The translations under genes and the position numbers were made by a program. A stretch of 64,000 nucleotides of DNA, from assembly GCA_034406715.1 (NCBI GenBank), contig CP137873.1, positions 248,001 to 312,000 on the forward strand, read 5' to 3'. Origin of the DNA: Rhodotorula mucilaginosa (Eukaryota; Basidiomycota; Microbotryomycetes; Sporidiobolales; Sporidiobolaceae). Shown piece after piece: positions 31,333 through 48,309 of this stretch (its first letter is position 1; every line of letters starts with the position of its first letter). The notes under the pieces are model-generated. The model saw only the letters and a list, made by a program, of their open reading frames with translations. It made no database searches and was not told the origin of the DNA.

Positions 31333-32231
31333 CAATGGCGTAGCCACACTTGACAAGGAGGTCTTGGGCGAAAAAAAGGAGATGCGCTTCTCGCCGAACG
31401 AGAGAGGGTGAGAGAGAGACCCTGGCAAAGGAGCTGTGTGGAGCGCGGTTTCAGAGACCTAGAGTAGGATGTCGACTGGCTCGCGTCCGGGTTGAGTATA
31501 GGAGAGAGAGAGAGAGAGGCGAGTCAAGGTCCGGCGGCTCATCAGCGCTCAGCCGACGGCTGCCGACGGGCTTGGGAGAAGCTCCCCTTCTCGATCGCAT
31601 CTCTCCTACCTTATCGACAACTCGGCCGTGGGTCTTCTGCTCACCACAGTCGGTAGATCCGCGGCGGTCCCCGGGCGCGCGACTCCGGTGATGAAACGGG
31701 TCTGCGTCAGCTAGCGCTCGCTCGACTCGTCGTTCGTGATCCGGCGTGGCTCAAGCATTGCGCGCCCTTACTCACTAGCTGCTCACTCTTCGGGGCATAT
31801 TTGCGTAGCCTTGGATGTGTAGGAGACTCCCTTCCTGCTTGGCGGCTATCGCGCCTACTTGGGGCAAAGTCCGGCTTCGCGGCCGTCTTAAATTTGCCAC
31901 CGCGACACTTGCACGCTCTTTCCTCTTCGTCTGTCTTTGCATCAAGCGAGCGTGCGGGAAAGGGATTGAGGCCATCTATCTCGCATATCGAGCCGACAAA
32001 AGGTCTCTTGGGAAGGGGAGTCTGAGGCGGCGGGACTCGAGCACTCTTCGAAAGAGCGCGGCCAATCGTAGGAACGTCCGTGTGTGCCAAAAGAAATCTA
32101 CGCTACAGCGAATGTGGACTTTATGCTATGCTCGGATCTGAGTCATCTATGGGAAACATGAAAATGAAGTGTATGCGACATGAATGATAGTAGGAAACAA
32201 GAGGAAGGGTTCATTTTAGAGAGCCAACGCA
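31333..32231. other. Intergenic between the two DUF1275 paralogues, about 900 bp
   Basis: Contains the promoter of paralogue A and the 3' flank of paralogue B, with a short GA-rich tract near 31500-31520. Overlapping short frames show no family resemblance. I see no mobile element at the duplication boundary. Confidence 0.45.
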
Positions 32232-33575
32232 TCACTGAGAGTCATCCCTCTCCACGGGTACAAGCAGCCACGAGAGTACGCTGACCAGGCGAAGACCTGT
32301 GAGAGGTATACCAGAAGGAAGTCAGCCGCCGGAGTCAACCATAAGAATGGGGAAACGCCGCCGAATCTTCGATCCCCAGCCTGGGCAAGCACGACGCACC
32401 GGTGGTTATCCCCAGAGCGACTGCGCTCGAGTTGGTCGCATACACAACGGCAGTCGAGCACATCCCTCCGAGAAAGGTGGCAAAGATGGCCAACGTGCGG
32501 TGATCGCGCGATTTGACCAGTTGAGGCGCAAAAAGGCGCGGATCGCTGAACAGCTCGACCCATGTCGACGTCAAGACGACGGCGGTGCCGAACTGACTAT
32601 TAAGGCGCTGTAGAGAGAGGAGAGGAAACGTAAGTCCCATGTTTTGAGTTCCCAGATCGCGACGAGAAGGAAGGGCGTGTGCTCACCCTGGAAACGACGC
32701 CCTGATAAGGGACCGTGCAAGCATGTCAGCCTCTATCGAAGCAGTTGACAGGAGAACGCCCACGGATAAAACGCACCTGCAGGCCAAGAGCGGCACTTGC
32801 GAAGCACAGCGCAGCCATGCCCTTGGCGTACTGCCACGAGGCTTCGGTTCGGTACCTGCATCGGACAAGAGCGAGATCAGTCTTGGTCTTCTGACACCGA
32901 TGATGCACAGCCATGCTCACTCTGCTATACTCGGTTCTCCGCTGAAGTGGGCGCACAGCGTCGCTGCCAAGGTCATCAACCCCATCATTGACGTCGCCGT
33001 CATGAGCCACCAGCGCTTCTTCACCCCGACGTGGTCGCCTATCCTCCCGATCGATACACCGACGAGGAACGAGAGGAGCGATGCGAGTGCCTGCTGATCC
33101 CCTTTGTAGAAGGTGTGATCGGAAGTGGCGAACAAGCGTGCGACGGCGAGACTGAGCTGGACGAGGCCTCCGCCTGCACGGGAATTCGACAGCGGGTCAG
33201 CTCGGTCTCGACTGTGTCAAGAGATGCTGTAGACAGAACTCACTTTGAAAGCCACACCAGATATAACAGGCGAGGAAAGTCGGAGCAGTGGTGAAGCCGG
33301 TCAAGAAGCAGTACAGGACGAGTTGCCAGAGGGTCGCATCGGTGTCGATGTTGCTCCGGAGGAAGCCTCTGTCGCGATGGAAGCGTTCAGCTCAGTCTCG
33401 AATGTGAATCTAGGGATCGAAGAGTGGAAACTCACACTGGGTTGCGTCGACATTGCTGTAGAACCGGTTGAAGCGGGGCCGTGCTCGACGCGGGCGTGAC
33501 GCGGGAGATGGTTTCTTCGGCTTTGCTGAGGTCGCCAGCCGAATACGATACCTTCCACTGTCTGGTCGGTTCCAT
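32232..33575 (-). CDS. DUF1275 (YoaK-like) membrane protein, paralogue B
   Basis: Starts MEPTRQWKVSYSAGDLSKAE, collinear with the start of paralogue A. The shared N-terminal block is TPASSTAPLQPVLQQCRRNP here and TAASSTAHLQPVIRQSRREP in A. Core segments: LYCFLTGFTTAPTFLACYIW, TFYKGDQQALASLLSFLVG, RIGDHVGVKKRWWLMTA, QRLNSQFGTAVVLTSTWVEL and RDHRTLAIFATFLGGMCST, with C-terminus SVLSWLLVPVERDDSQ. The two copies share their intron positions as far as I can follow. Identity between A and B is high but clearly below that of a recent copy, so the duplication is old. Function unknown. Confidence 0.85.
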
Positions 33576-34058
33576 CGATAGGTGCACAGCCACGAAAGGT
33601 TCGACGTGGAAAGGATAGGTTTCGGAACGGTCGAGAGTCGAAAATGCGCGAGACGGGTACGTCGACGAGGGCGAGCAGAGACGGCAGGGACCGAGATAGT
33701 ACGTGTAGTGCCTCTTGCTGCCTGGTCCGACGAGTAAAAGAGAGAGAGGACAAGTCGAGGTCCCGACGTAACTGTCGCTCCCTGCGCCTCCGCGGAGGCG
33801 AACGTCGCGAAAAAAGCCAAGCCACTTGTTGCCGTCGGCAGTTCTTGTGTAATCGTGACTAGCTGAGCTCCGCGGCCTTCCCCAGAATGATGTGACTATC
33901 GAGATATGGGGCCCATAATTAGCTCTCCCTCGTCGGTGAGTAAGCGCAGATCTGCGGTAGTGCAGGAGGCGGTGTCAGCCTTGGCCCCCTCGCCCGCGAC
34001 GTCACGATTCAACGACTGTTGTGCGCAACGCACGGCCTTGCAAATGCGATCGTGACTT
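33576..34058. other. Intergenic between DUF1275-B start and IKS1 stop
   Basis: About 480 bp. No gene, repeat or RNA seen. Confidence 0.4.
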
Positions 34059-37000
34059 TCAAGCGAGATATGCTACAGTCTGAACAAGCAAGAGGTGACT
34101 GAAAAGGAGAAACATCGTACAGTATGTGCGTGCGAGGGCGACATCGAGGACCGTCTCGGTGAGCAGGAGGATCGCCATCCAGAGGGGGACGCTAGTACTC
34201 GACGACCGGGGCAACGACGCGCCGAGGGGCCAAGGCTCGGAGCGTCCGAACCGCTTCACGAACGTGTAGTGCATAAGCTGTGGTCAAGTCATGGAAGTAG
34301 TGTCAGTCTTCATATGGAAATCCAAGAAACGGAGCCGAGTGGACAGTGGCGATGAAGGTTCCAAGTCACCTTCGCTACAGCCGCGAGCGCCGCAACCGTC
34401 GCCGGTCGCACCCGAGAATCGCGCAACACTCTGTCCCACAAATGCACAGGCTTCTGTCGCCACGGCAAGGCCCGCAGACTCTTGCGCACGTCCCCGCAAT
34501 CGTTTCCGAAACCGTCCGGACCCATCTCGTTTCCTGCGATCTCGGTTGGCGAAGGCAACGCAAGGAACGGGGGAGCGTCGTCACCGAGCAGCGGAGGCGA
34601 AGGTAAGGCCCGACCGGGCGGCGAGATGCTGAGCACTTGCGGGAGCGAGGACGTCGGTACCTGGGTCGCGAGCAGAGCACGGCGTTGCTGCGGAACCAAG
34701 CTTGACTCGTCAGTTGTCACTCTCTGCCTCGGACATGAGAGCCCAGCACGGAAACTTACATGGATGAGCAGTTGCTGCTCATGGTCCGTGCCCGCGAAGG
34801 GGTCCTCGCCTTCATCGATGATCTCGCCTTCCTCGTCGTCGTCATGCAGCCCGCCTTCCTCACTCGAGTCGACTTCGACCACCTCCGCCTGCAGAGTCTC
34901 CCGTGATGCATTCCTCGATTCCATAGGCTGTATAGAGCTGTCGCTCAAGCTCCTCCGAGGCCTCTGCGGTCCAAACCGCTGACGACTCCACACCGCCCCC
35001 GCCGTCGGATTCGCTCGCACGACGGTCCCGACGCCCGGTTCCGCATGCAGACCACGCGCGACGTCTTGCCGAATGAGACGCAGAATGGACAGGACGCGGT
35101 CGCATGACGGGCGGCGGGAAGGGTCGTGGTGGATCAGCTGCGAGAGGAGTTGCAGCAATGAAGGCGGGAGGTCGTGGCGGGCCGAGGCAGCCCGCGGGAG
35201 CGGATTCGTCGCCTGGAACCTGCAAATGTAATGCATCTTGAATGAGTTGGGTATGTAGTAAGTCAGAAGGCCAGGACTGACCCTCTGTAGAGCTTGATCT
35301 CTTCCTCGAGCTTCTTCGTGTCCCCGTCCGGACCCGCTTCGGCAAAGGGCAGCGCGAAGAAGACGAGCAGGTGCACGATGAGTCCAAGCGCCCACATATC
35401 AGTCGCGCGGTCCGGAGGCGGGTAGTGGCCAGTCGTCGGGGAAGGGCACAGCGCTTCGGGCGGAGTGTAGGCGAGGGTGCCCGATCCGCCGACTGCGAAA
35501 TGGGTTGCAGGGCGTCAGTCGGCGACAATGTCCTCGAGCAGTCAAGACGCAAACGTACTGCGCTCGCGGTGGTACGAGTCGGACGAAGCGGAGCCGAAAT
35601 CGGACAGCTTGCACGTCGGGAGAAGCGAGTTTTCCTCCCAGTGCAGGAGAACGTTCTCCGCCTGCTCAACGGAAACGAGGGTTAGCTCGTACACCGGTGT
35701 CCCTTGGGTTCCTGCCTGCGCATGCGCACGCACCTTGAGGTCGAGATGGAGGATATTCCTCCCGTGCAAGAAGGCCAAACCGCGCACGACCTCCTCAAAG
35801 AGGTTCAAGATGTCGTCCAACCGGAGCAAGTGCACGGCCTGCCCTCGCGCTTCCTTCCGTCTCCGCCTCGCCGCACGAGCCGCTCCGTGCCCGTCCATTT
35901 CCTCCCCTCCTTCGCCTCCACCTCCCTCGGACGCGGCAGTCGGCGATCCCTTCCGGGCATCGACAAACCCTTGCAGACTCCCTCCGTTCGCACACTCCAT
36001 CAAGATGTGCAGGGTCGGCACTTTGGGTACGAAGCGAGACTGAGTCGGAGCGGCCGTTTCGAGCCAGGCGTGGTGGTACGCGATGATGTTGGGATGAGAA
36101 GCGGATTCGAGCATATGCACTTCGCGCAGGATCGACAGGAGCGAGGGCGTCGAATCGCCGACCGGGACTGCGTTGGCCGAAGCTCGTACATCAACGGCTA
36201 TCGCAGGCAGTAGCAGAGAGGTTAGGGATGGCGGCGCGCCTCACCTTTCTTGCAGGCGTACAACCCGAGCGCTTCCCCGTTGAGCATGTGCCGGACGAGG
36301 TACACCGCGCCCTGACCACCACGGCCTACAGCAAACGAACGAAAGGTCAGAAACAACCTGCGGAACGTCGTCACTGTCCTCGAGCGACTCACCGAGAAGG
36401 GACACCTCGTCAAAGAAGCGCGCGTAGTAGCCCTCATTCATCTGGTGACTGTCCAGCCCTTCGTCCTTGGCTTTCCCACGATGATCCGGCGATTCCGCTG
36501 CCGCCGGCGCGATCCTGGCGTTACCACCTGATCCTCCAGTCGACATTGGCGTATTGACGAGACTGTTGGCCTCGCTCAGCAATTCGAAGTAGCTCGTTCC
36601 GGCATTCATGTCTCCCGCAACGACGGCGTGACTGCTCCTACTTTCGGCTGCAGTGGTGCGATCCGATTCAGTTCCGGGATCGGAGGACTGGTGGTGGTGG
36701 TCGGCGGCGGCGGCGGCGAGGAATCCGGCCGGAGGTGGCAACAATGGGAACAGCCGCTTGTGCCGCGTACGCTTCTGTTTCAGGTTCCGGCTGCGGCCGC
36801 TGTTGGTAGCAGGAGAGGCGGACCCCGTTGTTGTCGGCGGCGCCGAGGAAGAGGAAAGCGGCAGTGGCTGCGGCGGCGGCGGCAAGATCTGGAAGCAGAG
36901 CGGGCAGACGCTCTCCGGCACCGCGTCCGTCAGCGAGTGCTGTCGCGACGACGGTCTTCCCCCTCCTCCGCTTCGTTGCTGCCCGTCCTCGTCGTCTTCG

Positions 37001-37353
37001 TCGTCGTCGTCGGTATCTCGACCGTGTTTCCTGACAGCAGCAGCAGCCGCCCGAGCAAGTGGGGAACTCGTCGACTCGGGAGGAGCTCCTGCGGCACCTC
37101 CCCCTTCTCCTTCACTGCTACCTTCGAGAGAGCTCAGCCCACTCCAACTCCTGCGCCTCCAGCCTCTCCGGCGGCGCGTAGAGCCAGTCAGGGACGGCGA
37201 AGGCGGTGGGGTCGGTTCGATCGAGAGTCGGTTCAAGTTGCGAGAGTAGAGGACCACTCGGCGCTTCGAAGGGTCGCTGAGGACGACTTGCCAGTCGCTG
37301 TGATCGCCCTGTGTACTCGCATCACCGAGCGCGAGCGATGGAGGACGGGCCAT
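34059..37353 (-). CDS. IKS1: Serine/threonine protein kinase IKS1
   Basis: The start MARPPSLALGDASTQGDHSD is followed by WQVVLSDPSKRRVVLYSRN, the N-terminal block of fungal IKS1 kinases, then CPLC in VPESVCPLCFQILPPP. The kinase domain has the glycine loop GRGGQGAVYLVRHMLNGEAL, the ACKK lysine, HPNIIAYHHAWLE, and the catalytic loop HLDLKAENVLL (HLD in place of HRD). It also has KLSDFGSAS, GSGTLAYTPPEAL and TDMWALGLIVHLLV. A long acidic/Ser-rich linker follows. The C-terminus has two hydrophobic segments, MAILLLTETVLDVALA and MFLLFSHLLLVQTVAYLA, ending directly at the stop, so the kinase is probably membrane-bound. In yeast IKS1 is a poorly studied kinase. All catalytic residues look present. 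Large poly-Gly/Ser inserts lie in the N-terminal half. Confidence 0.88.
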
Positions 37354-37676
37354 CGAGGAGCGTTGATGAAGAGACGAGGCAGCAGCCTGCAGAAGGTCAA
37401 GCTGGACTCTGAATGCAAGGCTGGGAAATCTCACATGGACACAGGAGCGTGGATAAAAAAGGCCCAAGCATGTATGCAAAAGAAAGAGTATAGAGATGTA
37501 GCTACGAAACAGCTCGAGGCCGGGCAAAAAAAGACCTCCCCCCCAAAGAAACGACGCAAATGCCGATGATAGATGACAAGAGGACCACAGAGACTCGATG
37601 AACCCCACCACAGAAAGAAAGGGAGAAGAGGGAAGACGACCTAGGAGGCGAGCGTAGGCGTGGGATTAAAGCTCCT
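37354..37676. other. Intergenic between IKS1 start and GDP-fucose synthase stop
   Basis: About 320 bp, both genes on the minus strand. No additional gene seen. Confidence 0.4.
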
Positions 37677-39674
<1,998 letters not shown>

Positions 39675-39962
39675 TTCTGACTGCGTTTCGGAAGCTCGAA
39701 GAGTGACTTCTGACGAGCGAGAGACGGACGCGTCGAGCGAGAGGCGACCGGGTGGAGCCTCGACTGGACGCCACCCAGGGCGCTGTTCCGCGTAGCTAGT
39801 AATTCCAGGTATTGATTCATACACCCGCTGCAGATATCTCCCCCGCGCCACACGCGAGGGCTGCTGACTCGGGTCGATTGTCGCCCTCCGCCACCCGCGG
39901 AACCAACCTCAGTCTCCTCTCGCTTGCTCTAGTCACACGCTATACGGAACGAGGGGTTCAGG

Positions 39963-44319
<4,357 letters not shown>

Positions 44320-45617
44320 GGCAAAAAGTCTGTACGAGGAGGGCATGCTGGAGCTGCAGGACTTTGTCCGGGATTGTCGCGGGACAACATTGTGCACTGC
44401 CTGTCTCTTTCCTTCCTTTCTTCTCTCCCCTTCCCTCTCTGTGCTCTCGGTCCAGTCTGGTGTATTTTCACAGTACTGTTGTACAATCAAGCTATACTGC
44501 CAAATGCGTCACCGCCTGCAGAGTCATTCGCAGGGAACTTTCCGCGGTGGCGATGTTTCCTTTACTTCGGCTGATTGACACTAGCGAGACCATGGAGCTC
44601 TGCATGGCGAAGTCACATGTACAGGAGGTACACAGATCAAGGTCCCGTGAGCTGCACATCAACCGCTGTTGACCAGAAAGCTTGGCAGAAACGTACGAAA
44701 TTTGCCCGAGCAAGCCCGAGACAGGAGCAAGGGGTGCCTTTGCGCAGTTCCTCTTCTTCCTATGCCTCCACGGAGTCGAAAGGGCTCGCCTTCTCTTGGA
44801 TCATGATGTTGTACGGTTTGGAGTTCATCAACCTCCGCGCTTGGAGAAGAGGAGGGACGCAAGTTTCTTGTTGCGAGATTCATTACTACCATACGACGCG
44901 CCATTCACTTGCGCATACAGTTCTCCATTCTGCCCGATTGCTTTGTACAAGAAGACCGCTCCCACAGATGAGAAACTTCAAGGGGCGACTCTTCGCTTTT
45001 GCTGTCAGATTTCGCTGTCAGAAAAGCTTGCGGCTCGCGCGCAGCATCGTTTCCCGGTTCAAGCAACTTTGCGCACCCTGCACCGCCTAAAGTGCCCGCG
45101 CTTGTCTTGTTTCAACCTCCTAAACCTACCACCGTGCCGTTCCATTACTCGAGAGCATCCAGTCAGAGAGGAGGATTGAGGGGCCGCTGGCTGCACTCTG
45201 CGCTCGTGGTGGCACTCCACTTGCCCGCGCGTTTTGCAAACCCTACACAGCCTCAAGTGCGCGCGCCTATCTGATTTAGGCCTTTTGAAGGTACAATCTT
45301 GCTATTATGACGCTCGATAGCATCTAGAGAGGAGTCATGAGGGGTTGCTTGCTGTTTTGCCGCCGAAAAATCTGCAGCTCGTCCCTCGGTTCAAGCGATT
45401 TTGCGTAGCCTGCACCGCCTAAGTTGCCCGCGCTTGTCTTGTTTCGGACTCCCGAACCTACAATCTCGCCCTTCCGGAACCCGATAGCATCCAGGAAGGA
45501 GTTTCGAGGGGCCGCTGGCTGTTTCTGGTGGAACGGCCTGCTCCTTCTTCTTTGAAGTCCCCTTCTCGCTTCCTCTGCCCATGGACCTCACTAACACTTG
45601 TTTGATTTGCAGACCCA
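44320..45617. other. Region D: downstream flank of PRP22, the repeated non-coding core
   Basis: Starts at the PRP22 stop and is present five times in the array, the last copy truncated. It holds a pyrimidine-rich stretch (about 44400-44450), no recognisable gene, three diverged monomers of about 166 bp (45057-45555), and ends in CTAAC...TTTGATTTGCAG, which looks like an intron branch site and acceptor. Frames of up to about 170 codons cross it on both strands but overlap each other and show no family signature. Confidence 0.7.
45057..45555 (+). repeat. Three diverged monomers of about 166 bp in region D
   Basis: Similar segments begin near 45057, 45224 and 45389. Each carries a TTTTGCG/TTTTGCA start, CCTAAAGTGCCCGCGCTTG or a variant, and a later AGCATCCAG...GAGG...CCGCTGGCTG block. 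Monomers 1 and 3 are closest; monomer 2 is more diverged. The block recurs in every region-D copy. The final monomer after 54405 is a distinct variant mixing features of monomers 1 and 3. Confidence 0.75.
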
Positions 45618-45618
45618 C

Positions 45619-47026
45619 AAGTTGACAAAAACTGATCATTCTCATTCTGCAGGTACGCCGAGCATCAGGACGCATGGCGTCTGTCGAAGCTCAAGCGGGC
45701 GACGCGCTCCAGTCAAACTTTTGGTTGAGGCAAAAAGTCTGTACGAGGAGGGCATGCTGGAGCTGCAGGACTTTGTCCGGGATTGTCGCGGGACAACATT
45801 GTGCACTGCCTGTCTCTTTCCTTCCTTTCTTCTCTCCCCTTCCCTCTCTGTGCTCTCGGTCCAGTCTGGTGTATTTTCACAGTACTGTTGTACAATCAAG
45901 CTATACTGCCAAATGCGTCACCGCCTGCAGAGTCATTCGCAGGGAACTTTCCGCGGTGGCGATGTTTCCTTTACTTCGGCTGATTGACACTAGCGAGACC
46001 ATGGAGCTCTGCATGGCGAAGTCACATGTACAGGAGGTACACAGATCAAGGTCCCGTGAGCTGCACATCAACCGCTGTTGACCAGAAAGCTTGGCAGAAA
46101 CGTACGAAATTTGCCCGAGCAAGCCCGAGACAGGAGCAAGGGGTGCCTTTGCGCAGTTCCTCTTCTTCCTATGCCTCCACGGAGTCGAAAGGGCTCGCCT
46201 TCTCTTGGATCATGATGTTGTACGGTTTGGAGTTCATCAACCTCCGCGCTTGGAGAAGAGGAGGGACGCAAGTTTCTTGTTGCGAGATTCATTACTACCA
46301 TACGACGCGCCATTCACTTGCGCATACAGTTCTCCATTCTGCCCGATTGCTTTGTACAAGAAGACCGCTCCCACAGATGAGAAACTTCAAGGGGCGACTC
46401 TTCGCTTTTGCTGTCAGATTTTGCTGTCAGAAAAGCTTGCGGCTCGCGCGCAGCATCGTTTCCCGGTTCAAGCAATTTTGCGCACCCTGCACCGCCTAAA
46501 GTGCCCGCGCTTGTCTTGTTTCAACCTCCTAAACCTACCACCGTGCCGTTCCATTACTCGAGAGCATCCAGTCAGAGAGGAGGATTGAGGGGCCGCTGGC
46601 TGCACTCTGCGCTCGTGGTGGCACTCCACTTGCCCGCGCGTTTTGCAAACCCTACACAGCCTCAAGTGCGCGCGCCTATCTGATTTAGGCCTTTTGAAGG
46701 TACAATCTTGCTATTATGACGCTCGATAGCATCTAGAGAGGAGTCATGAGGGGTTGCTTGCTGTTTTGCCGCCGAAAAATCTGCAGCTCGTCCCTCGGTT
46801 CAAGCGATTTTGCGTAGCCTGCACCGCCTAAGTTGCCCGCGCTTGTCTTGTTTCGGACTCCCGAACCTACAATCTCGCCCTTCCGGAACCCGATAGCATC
46901 CAGGAAGGAGTTTCGAGGGGCCGCTGGCTGTTTCTGGTGGAACGGCCTGCTCCTTCTTCTTTGAAGTCCCCTTCTCGCTTCCTCTGCCCATGGACCTCAC
47001 TAACACTTGTTTGATTTGCAGACCCA
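45619..47026 (+). repeat. Second copy of the 1,409-bp PRP22-tail repeat
   Basis: Near-identical copy of 44210-45617. The left edge lies in PRP22 intron 8 and the junction shares only a short AAG. It carries the end of intron 8, exon 9 (45653-45728) and all of region D. It differs from copy 1 at the two region-D variant sites (TTTTG instead of TTTCG and CAATTTT instead of CAACTTT). Confidence 0.92.
45653..45728 (+). pseudogene. Duplicate of PRP22 exon 9
   Basis: Exact copy of the last coding exon (YAEHQDAWRLSKLKRATRSS onward to the stop) behind an intact acceptor. It has no upstream exons of its own except those of PRP22 itself, so it could only be used as an alternative terminal exon of PRP22, giving the same protein with a longer intron. 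Confidence 0.85.
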
Positions 47027-47603
47027 TTGACCAAGTCTGCCGGCCGCAAACTGTCAACGCCACCTCGAGAAGCCGGCCTGCTCAGGTGGATGTTCATAGA
47101 GTTTCTCGGGCAAAGCCTGGAAGAGCGGCAATTGTGTCCTGCTCTCGCTCCACATTTTTATGGGCTATCAAGCTCAGTCAGCACCCACACCCAGTGTGCA
47201 ATTGAGATTCAGCACAGAGCCATCTAATTTGTGTGTCTGGAGAGTGTTCCATGTGACGGAACCGACTTGAGTTGGATGTCCCACTCGCCTCGCGGTGCGG
47301 ATTCTTTCTTTCGCCTTAGACTCGCATTTTTTTTTTTTTTTGCTTGACCCGCCCTTTCACGCAGGCACATTGCAACACATGTGATTTTCTCAAGCATACA
47401 GCCCCGTGGCATCCCTGCTTCAGGACCCCTGCACCCGGTAAGCTCGATTCAGCAAAAGCTCTTGCCAGCGCAGCTGGCTGTCTAAGGCTCAATACAACCC
47501 AGATCAGGAGTCCAACGGCTGGGCAGCGTCCAAGTTCAGGTGCGCTCGTGTGCGCGGTTTCGATTCTTGCAGCTGGTCGCTGACGCTGTATGATTCCCTG
47601 CAC
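47027..47603 (+). other. Spacer B, 577 bp, first copy
   Basis: Sequence not present next to the parental gene except for its 3' part. It begins ACCCATTGACCAAG just after the acceptor-like end of region D. It holds a T15 run (47327-47341). At 47513-47545 it matches 33 nt of PRP22 exon 5 end plus donor (KF and the split Ser codon, then GTGCGC). The rest is an intron-like stretch that differs from the parental intron 5 but ends in the acceptor CACAG before exon 6. Spacers at 49608-50184 and 52189-52765 look identical. No known protein is encoded. Confidence 0.8.
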
Positions 47604-48309
47604 AGCAACCCCTGGTGCTCGGAGAACTTCATCCAGGGCCGCGCGATGCGGCGAGCTCAGGACGTCCGCAAGCAGCTTCTCGGCATCATGGACCGGTACA
47701 AGCACGACATCCTTTCGTGCGGCAAGAACTACAACCGAGTCCGCCGCGCCATCACGTCCGGCTACTTCCGTCACGCCGCAAAGAAGGATCCGCAAGAGGG
47801 TTACAAGACTCTTGTTGAAGGGTGAGCTGTGTGCGTGTATGTGCAAGGATGTGCATATGCTGATTCCGATCGCGCGCAGAACTCCCGTCTTTTTGCACCC
47901 GTCGTCCGCCCTTTTCAACCGCGCACCCGAGTGGTGTGTCTACCACGAGCTCGTCTTGACCACGTGAGTTGTTGCAGTGCAGTCGTGTTGTTGAGATCTT
48001 TACTGGATACTGACTATGTCGACCCGTCTTGTGCAGGCGCGAGTACATGCGCGAGGTGACGGCGATCGAGCCCAAGTGGCTGACCGAGGTCGCGCCATCG
48101 TTCTTCAAGGTGGCGGACCAGAATACGATCTCGAAGCGGAAGAAGATGGAGAAGGTCCAACCGCTGTTCGACAAGTGCGTTGACGGATTCCTGCTTGCAA
48201 AGTTGACAAAAACTGATCATTCTCATTCTGCAGGTACGCCGAGCATCAGGACGCATGGCGTCTGTCGAAGCTCAAGCAAGCGACGCGCTCCAGTCAAACT
48301 TTTGGTTGA
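47513..48309 (+). pseudogene. Truncated PRP22 3' gene copy 1 (exon 5 tail, exons 6-9)
   Basis: Exons at 47606-47821, 47880-47963, 48037-48174 and 48234-48309 correspond to PRP22 exons 6-9. Their introns equal the parental ones and the frame is intact to the stop. One two-base change turns KLKR into KLKQ near the C-terminus. The helicase domains are missing, so it cannot make Prp22. An in-frame ATG at 47550, inside the diverged intron-5 sequence ([18 protein letters not shown]), could start a product of about 190 aa consisting of the C-terminal OB-fold region alone. Whether it is expressed is unknown. It is either a 5'-truncated pseudogene or a small domain gene. Confidence 0.75.

Noticed and set aside
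36628-37569. Open frame of 313 codons on the plus strand opposite IKS1 exon 1
   Set aside because: Gly/Val/Arg-rich reverse image of the low-complexity kinase N-terminus; no independent support.
44320-47026. Frames of 130-180 codons in region D, repeated identically in each copy
   Set aside because: Repetition comes from DNA duplication. The frames overlap on both strands, lack domains, and one is only PRP22 exon 8 read through an intron.
47327-47341. T15 run as the poly(A) tail of a retroposed copy
   Set aside because: The copies keep all PRP22 introns, so they are not retrocopies. The T run lies on the wrong side and is repeated with the unit.
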